From: Rhodoferax sp.
GTDB taxonomy: Bacteria > Pseudomonadota > Gammaproteobacteria > Burkholderiales > Burkholderiaceae_C
Assembly: GCA_030833685.1 (NCBI GenBank)
Contig: JAURGS010000105.1
Location: 1-8,412 of the forward strand
Direction: 5' to 3'
DNA length: 8,412 nt
The notes under the pieces are model-generated. The model was not told the DNA's origin and searched no databases. It was given only the letters and a program-made list of their open reading frames with translations. The position numbers and the translations under genes were made by a program. Shown here one piece after another: positions 4,999 to 8,412 of the stretch (positions within the stretch are counted from its first letter, which is position 1; each line of letters begins with the position of its first letter).

Positions 4999-7623
4999 TC
5001 ACAGCTTGGCTCGAACCCACGGGATTACCGACGCCAAAGCCGTTGGCAGGTGCTCAGGCTGCGTGCCGCCGGCCATCGCCAGATCGGGTTTGCCGCCACC
5101 TTTGCCACCAACTTGAACAGCAACCGCATTCACCAGTTCGCCTGCCTTGACACGATCGGTGAGATCGCTGGTGACGCCACCGGCCAATTGCACTTTGCTG
5201 CCGTCAACCGCGGCGAGCAGGATCACGGCACGTTTGAGCTTATCTTTGAGCTTATCCATGGACTCGCGCAACGATTTGGTATCCACCCCGTCGAGCTGAG
5301 CCACCAACACTTTGACGCCGTTGACATCTAGTGCCTGGCTAACCAAGTCATCGCCCTTGCTGGCAGCGAGCTTACCGCGCAGGGATGACATTTCTTTTTC
5401 CAACGCCTTGGTTTGTTCAATGACGGCAGAGATGCGCTCATTGAGTTCGCTCACCGGCGCTTTTAAGACCGCTGCTGCTTGATGGATCGACGCCTCCAGG
5501 GACTGAAGGTAGGCCAGTGCGTGCGTCCCGGTTACGGCCTCAATACGCCGAACGCCCGAGGCAACGCCCCCTTCTGTAACAACTTTGAACAGCCCGATAT
5601 CGCCTGTTCTGCCAACGTGGGTGCCACCGCAAAGCTCTCTGCTGCTGCCAATGTCCAAAACACGCACGGATTCACCGTATTTCTCGCCAAACAGCATCAT
5701 GGCACCGGTCTTCTGCGCGTCTTCCAAACCCATCAGCTGGGCTTGAGTGGCTGAATTGGCCAAGATTTCCGCATTGACACGTGACTCCACCTCACGAATT
5801 TGCTCCGCGCTCACAGGGGCGTTGTGGGCAAAGTCAAAACGTGTTCTCTGGGCGTTGACCAGGCTGCCCTTTTGTTGAACGTGGCCGCCCAAGACTTCCC
5901 TTAGAGCCTTGTGCATCAGGTGCGTCGCGCTGTGGTTGCGCATCGTCGCCTGGCGCACTGCCATGTCGACCTGTGCGGCAACATGGTCACCGACGCTGAG
6001 TGTGCCTTCCCGCAAGACGCCGTGGTGGGCGAAGACATCAGCCTTGATCTTGGAGGTGTCAGCCACCTCAAAACGTGCAGATCCGCTTTGCAGCACGCCT
6101 TGATCCCCAACTTGGCCACCGCTCTCCGCATAAAAAGGCGTGGTATCGAGTACCACCACACCCTCCTGCCCAGCTTTTAGAACTGCTGACGGAACTTGAT
6201 CGACATAGATTGCAAGTATTTTCGATTGCGCTTGCAGACACTCGTAGCCCACAAAAGCATTGCCAGCGCCTGCGTAATCGAGCGCCCTATCCATTTTGAA
6301 TTTGCCAGCTGCTCTTCCCTGCGCCTTTTGGCGCTCCATGGCAGCCTCGAAACCGGCGGCGTCAACACTAACCCCACGCTCGCGGCAGACGTCTGCCGAC
6401 AAGTCCAGCGGAAAACCGTAGGTGTCGTGCAGCTTGAAGGCAACATCGCCAGACAAGACCTGGGCGTCCTGCCCAAGCGCCTCTTCCAGAATGTTCATGC
6501 CGAACTCAAGCGTCTCGTAAAACCGCTCTTCCTCCAGGCACAAGACTTCGGTGATTCGTGGCGCGCTTCGCGCCAGCTTCGGGTAGGCCTGACCCATTAA
6601 TCTCACCAGGTCGGGAACGAGCCGATGAAAGAACGGCGATTTTTGGCCTAGTTTGTAACCGTGGCGTATGGCTCTTCGAATAATGCGACGCTGCACATAG
6701 CCCCGCCCTTCGTTACTGGGTAACACGCCATCGCTAACCAAAAAGGCGGTTGCGCGAATATGGTCCGCAATCACCCGCAGGGAAGCGTTGCTCATGTCTG
6801 TGCATCCTGTTTCGCGCGCTGCAGCTTTGGTCAGCGCGTCAAACAGGTCGATTTCGTAGTTGCTGTGCACATGTTGCAAGATCGCTGCCAGGCGCTCCAG
6901 GCCCATACCTGTGTCAACGCAAGGCGCTGGCAAGGGCTTGACGGACCCGTCGGGCTGCATGTCGAACTGCATGAACACGTTGTTCCAGATTTCAATGTAG
7001 CGATCGCCATCGGCTTCGGGGCTGCCCGGTGGTCCACCAGCCACCTGCGGGCCATGGTCAAAGAAAATTTCACTGCAGGGGCCACACGGGCCGGTGTCAG
7101 CCATCATCCAGAAGTTGTCGCTGGCGTACTTGGCGCCTTTGTTGTCCCCAATGCGTACTACGCGCTCTGGTGGCAGCCCAATTTCTTGCGTCCAGATGTC
7201 GTAGGCTTCGTCATCGTCAATGTAAACCGTCGCCCAAAGCCGATCGGCAGGTAATTGATAAACCTGGGTCAGGAGCTCCCAGGCCCATTTCAACGACTCC
7301 CGTTTGAAATAGTCGCCGAAAGACCAGTTGCCCAGCATTTCGAAAAAGGTGTGGTGTCTGGCGGTGTAGCCGACATTTTCAAGATCATTGTGTTTGCCCC
7401 CCGCACGCAGGCACGCTTGAACCGAAGCAGCGCGTACGTACGAACGTTTGTCCGTGCCGAGGAAGACATCCTTGAACTGCACCATGCCCGAATTGGTGAA
7501 CATCAGGGTCGGATCGTTGCCAGGCACCAGTGGGCTGCTGGCGACCACGGTGTGCCCTTTCTCTGCGAAAAAATCGAGAAAGGTCTTTCGGATTTCGGCA
7601 ACACTCATCGGGCGCTGGGTCAT
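4999..7623 (-). CDS. alaS: Alanine--tRNA ligase
   Basis: 874-aa class II aminoacyl-tRNA synthetase that charges tRNA-Ala in the cytosol; essential. The length matches the 876 residues of the E. coli enzyme. The N-terminal catalytic core shows MFTNSGMVQFKDVFLG at 41-56, HHTFFEMLGNWSFGDYF around 90-106 and GPCGPCSEI at 178-186. The editing domain carries the zinc ligands HSATH at 564-568 (His564, His568) and CGGTH at 665-669 (Cys665, His669), which removes mischarged Ser and Gly. VRRIEAVTG follows at 691-699, then a coiled segment near 720-750. The C-terminal domain ends with the Gly-rich GGKGGGKPDLAMAGG at 839-853. No active-site residue appears missing. The ATG at 7623 has AAGAGAAG about 8 nt upstream. 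It is divergent from the aldehyde dehydrogenase gene and heads the FNR-kinase direction. Confidence 0.98.
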   Translation of the reverse strand: MTQRPMSVAEIRKTFLDFFAEKGHTVVASSPLVPGNDPTLMFTNSGMVQFKDVFLGTDKRSYVRAASVQACLRAGGKHNDLENVGYTARHHTFFEMLGNWSFGDYFKRESLKWAWELLTQVYQLPADRLWATVYIDDDEAYDIWTQEIGLPPERVVRIGDNKGAKYASDNFWMMADTGPCGPCSEIFFDHGPQVAGGPPGSPEADGDRYIEIWNNVFMQFDMQPDGSVKPLPAPCVDTGMGLERLAAILQHVHSNYEIDLFDALTKAAARETGCTDMSNASLRVIADHIRATAFLVSDGVLPSNEGRGYVQRRIIRRAIRHGYKLGQKSPFFHRLVPDLVRLMGQAYPKLARSAPRITEVLCLEEERFYETLEFGMNILEEALGQDAQVLSGDVAFKLHDTYGFPLDLSADVCRERGVSVDAAGFEAAMERQKAQGRAAGKFKMDRALDYAGAGNAFVGYECLQAQSKILAIYVDQVPSAVLKAGQEGVVVLDTTPFYAESGGQVGDQGVLQSGSARFEVADTSKIKADVFAHHGVLREGTLSVGDHVAAQVDMAVRQATMRNHSATHLMHKALREVLGGHVQQKGSLVNAQRTRFDFAHNAPVSAEQIREVESRVNAEILANSATQAQLMGLEDAQKTGAMMLFGEKYGESVRVLDIGSSRELCGGTHVGRTGDIGLFKVVTEGGVASGVRRIEAVTGTHALAYLQSLEASIHQAAAVLKAPVSELNERISAVIEQTKALEKEMSSLRGKLAASKGDDLVSQALDVNGVKVLVAQLDGVDTKSLRESMDKLKDKLKRAVILLAAVDGSKVQLAGGVTSDLTDRVKAGELVNAVAVQVGGKGGGKPDLAMAGGTQPEHLPTALASVIPWVRAKL

Positions 7624-7769
7624 GTCGTGGCTTCTCTTGGCAATTGGGGGCTGCTAAACCCCGTATTATCGCGCCGCCGTTCCCCCTCAGGTGTGCATAG
7701 GGCAGCGGGCACTGGCTGCGTGTTCACTGGTTTTAAAATGGACGCTTTGCGATCAGACCGGACAAAACC
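7624..7769. promoter_or_regulatory. Divergent promoter region, alaS / aldehyde dehydrogenase
   Basis: This 146-bp gap must hold promoters for both directions. For alaS, GATAAT on the minus strand (7670-7665) is a plausible -10, but I see no good -35. A GGGG/CCCC pairing (7647-7662) would then fall in the short alaS leader. E. coli AlaRS represses its own gene at a palindrome near the start site, but I cannot show that here. For the aldehyde dehydrogenase, the AT-rich TTTTAAAAT (7731-7739) could be a -10 element. GGTTTT (7730-7735) and AAAACC (7764-7769) form a spaced inverted repeat that ends at the start codon. CACTGG occurs twice (7710-7715 and 7725-7730). Confidence 0.4.
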
Positions 7770-8412
7770 ATGGACATGAAAACCTCCCCCCTCGCCCTGC
7801 TGAAAGACCCCTCCCTGCTCAAGACAGACGCGTTGATCAACGGACAGTGGCATCAAGGCGCATCCAGGTTTGAAGTCCTCGACCCCAGCAACGGCAACCG
7901 GCTGGCTGATGTGGCCAATATGGGGCCAGCGGATGCAGAGGCCGCCATTGCAGCAGCGAACGCAGCCTGGGCAGGCTGGCGCAACAAAACCGCCAAAGAA
8001 CGCAGCAACATCATGCGCAAGTGGTACGACCTGCTCATGGCCAACGTGGATGACCTGGGGCGCATCATGACTGCCGAGCAGGGCAAGCCTCTGGCAGAGG
8101 CCAAGGGTGAAGTTGCCTATGGTGCAAGTTTTGTGGAATGGTTTGCAGAAGAGGCCAAGCGCATCAGCGGTGAAACCTTGCCTCAGTTTGACAACAACCG
8201 GCGCTTGCTCCTGCTGCGCCAACCTATCGGCGTCTGCGCGGCTATCACGCCCTGGAACTTTCCCCTGGCCATGATTACCCGCAAGGTGGCCCCTGCCCTG
8301 GCAGCCGGTTGCCCTGTTGTCATCAAGCCCGCCGAACTGACCCCTTTGAGTGCCTTGGCTGCTGCCGAGTTGGCGATGCGCGCTGGCATTCCGGCGGGCG
8401 TGCTAAACGTCC
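7770..8412 (+). CDS. gabD: Succinate-semialdehyde dehydrogenase-like ALDH (3' truncated by window edge)
   Basis: The first 214 codons of an aldehyde dehydrogenase that oxidises a semialdehyde to the acid with NAD(P)+; the rest, including the catalytic Cys, lies beyond the window. The start (about 20-40: ALINGQW...FEVLDPSNG) and the block PIGVCAAITPWNFPLAMITRK (152-172) are typical of the GabD subfamily. Asn163 is the oxyanion-hole residue of PWNFP, and Lys186 of KPAE contacts the cofactor. Succinate semialdehyde from GABA breakdown is the likeliest substrate; glutarate semialdehyde is a close alternative. Residue 189 is Glu, where the NADP-linked E. coli GabD has Ser, which hints at NAD+ preference. 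The ATG at 7770 has no strong ribosome site; a second in-frame ATG at 7776 is possible. The reading frame is open to the window end. Confidence 0.88.
   Translation, partial: MDMKTSPLALLKDPSLLKTDALINGQWHQGASRFEVLDPSNGNRLADVANMGPADAEAAIAAANAAWAGWRNKTAKERSNIMRKWYDLLMANVDDLGRIMTAEQGKPLAEAKGEVAYGASFVEWFAEEAKRISGETLPQFDNNRRLLLLRQPIGVCAAITPWNFPLAMITRKVAPALAAGCPVVIKPAELTPLSALAAAELAMRAGIPAGVLNV

Noticed and set aside
7255..7779. 174-codon plus-strand open frame opposite the alaS N-terminus
   Set aside because: It mirrors the conserved alaS catalytic core and has no protein features of its own; high GC makes long antisense frames common.
7620..8222. 200-codon open frame on the minus strand opposite the aldehyde dehydrogenase start
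   Set aside because: It is antisense to a clear ALDH coding sequence with conserved motifs, runs across the divergent promoter gap into the alaS start, and shows no recognisable domain.

Overview
This window reads as ordinary chromosomal core sequence from a betaproteobacterium, most likely of the order Burkholderiales. The protein families, the high but not extreme GC content, the UbiG-Gph pair, a Tat-exported high-potential iron-sulfur protein and a bacterial-type ferredoxin-NADP reductase all fit that group. I cannot fix the family or genus from sequence alone. I see no phage, transposon, CRISPR, toxin-antitoxin or integron signature.

Layout: all genes but the last lie on the minus strand, so read them from right to left. 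At the right edge a truncated aldehyde dehydrogenase gene, probably succinate-semialdehyde dehydrogenase, runs on the plus strand from 7770. It diverges from alaS (alanyl-tRNA synthetase, 7623 to 4999). Next come a ferredoxin-NADP reductase (4919 to 4143) and a PfkB-family sugar or nucleoside kinase (4140 to 3109), only 2 nt apart and surely co-transcribed. A structured 101-bp gap (3008-3108) holds two stem-loops around a T6 tract. It precedes a HiPIP gene (3007 to 2702). Then come ubiG (2615 to 1887) and gph (1890 to 1204), which overlap by 4 nt. After a 295-bp non-coding gap, the leftmost unit encodes a small secreted protein with a Pro/Ala repeat and a Lys-rich tail (908 to 549), then a secreted DUF192 protein (486 to 25).

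How the genes work together: UbiG acts in ubiquinone synthesis, and HiPIP and FNR are electron carriers, so the middle of the window is loosely about redox and respiration. Gph detoxifies 2-phosphoglycolate, AlaRS is essential for translation, and the aldehyde dehydrogenase probably feeds GABA or related carbon into the TCA cycle. There is no sign that they form one dedicated pathway.

The least explained parts are the Lys-rich exported protein and its long, structured 5' leader, a terminator-like hairpin pointing along the strand that carries no gene near 3040-3066, and an inverted repeat that spans the DUF192 stop codon at the left edge. I found no convincing evidence of a previously undescribed multi-gene system here.
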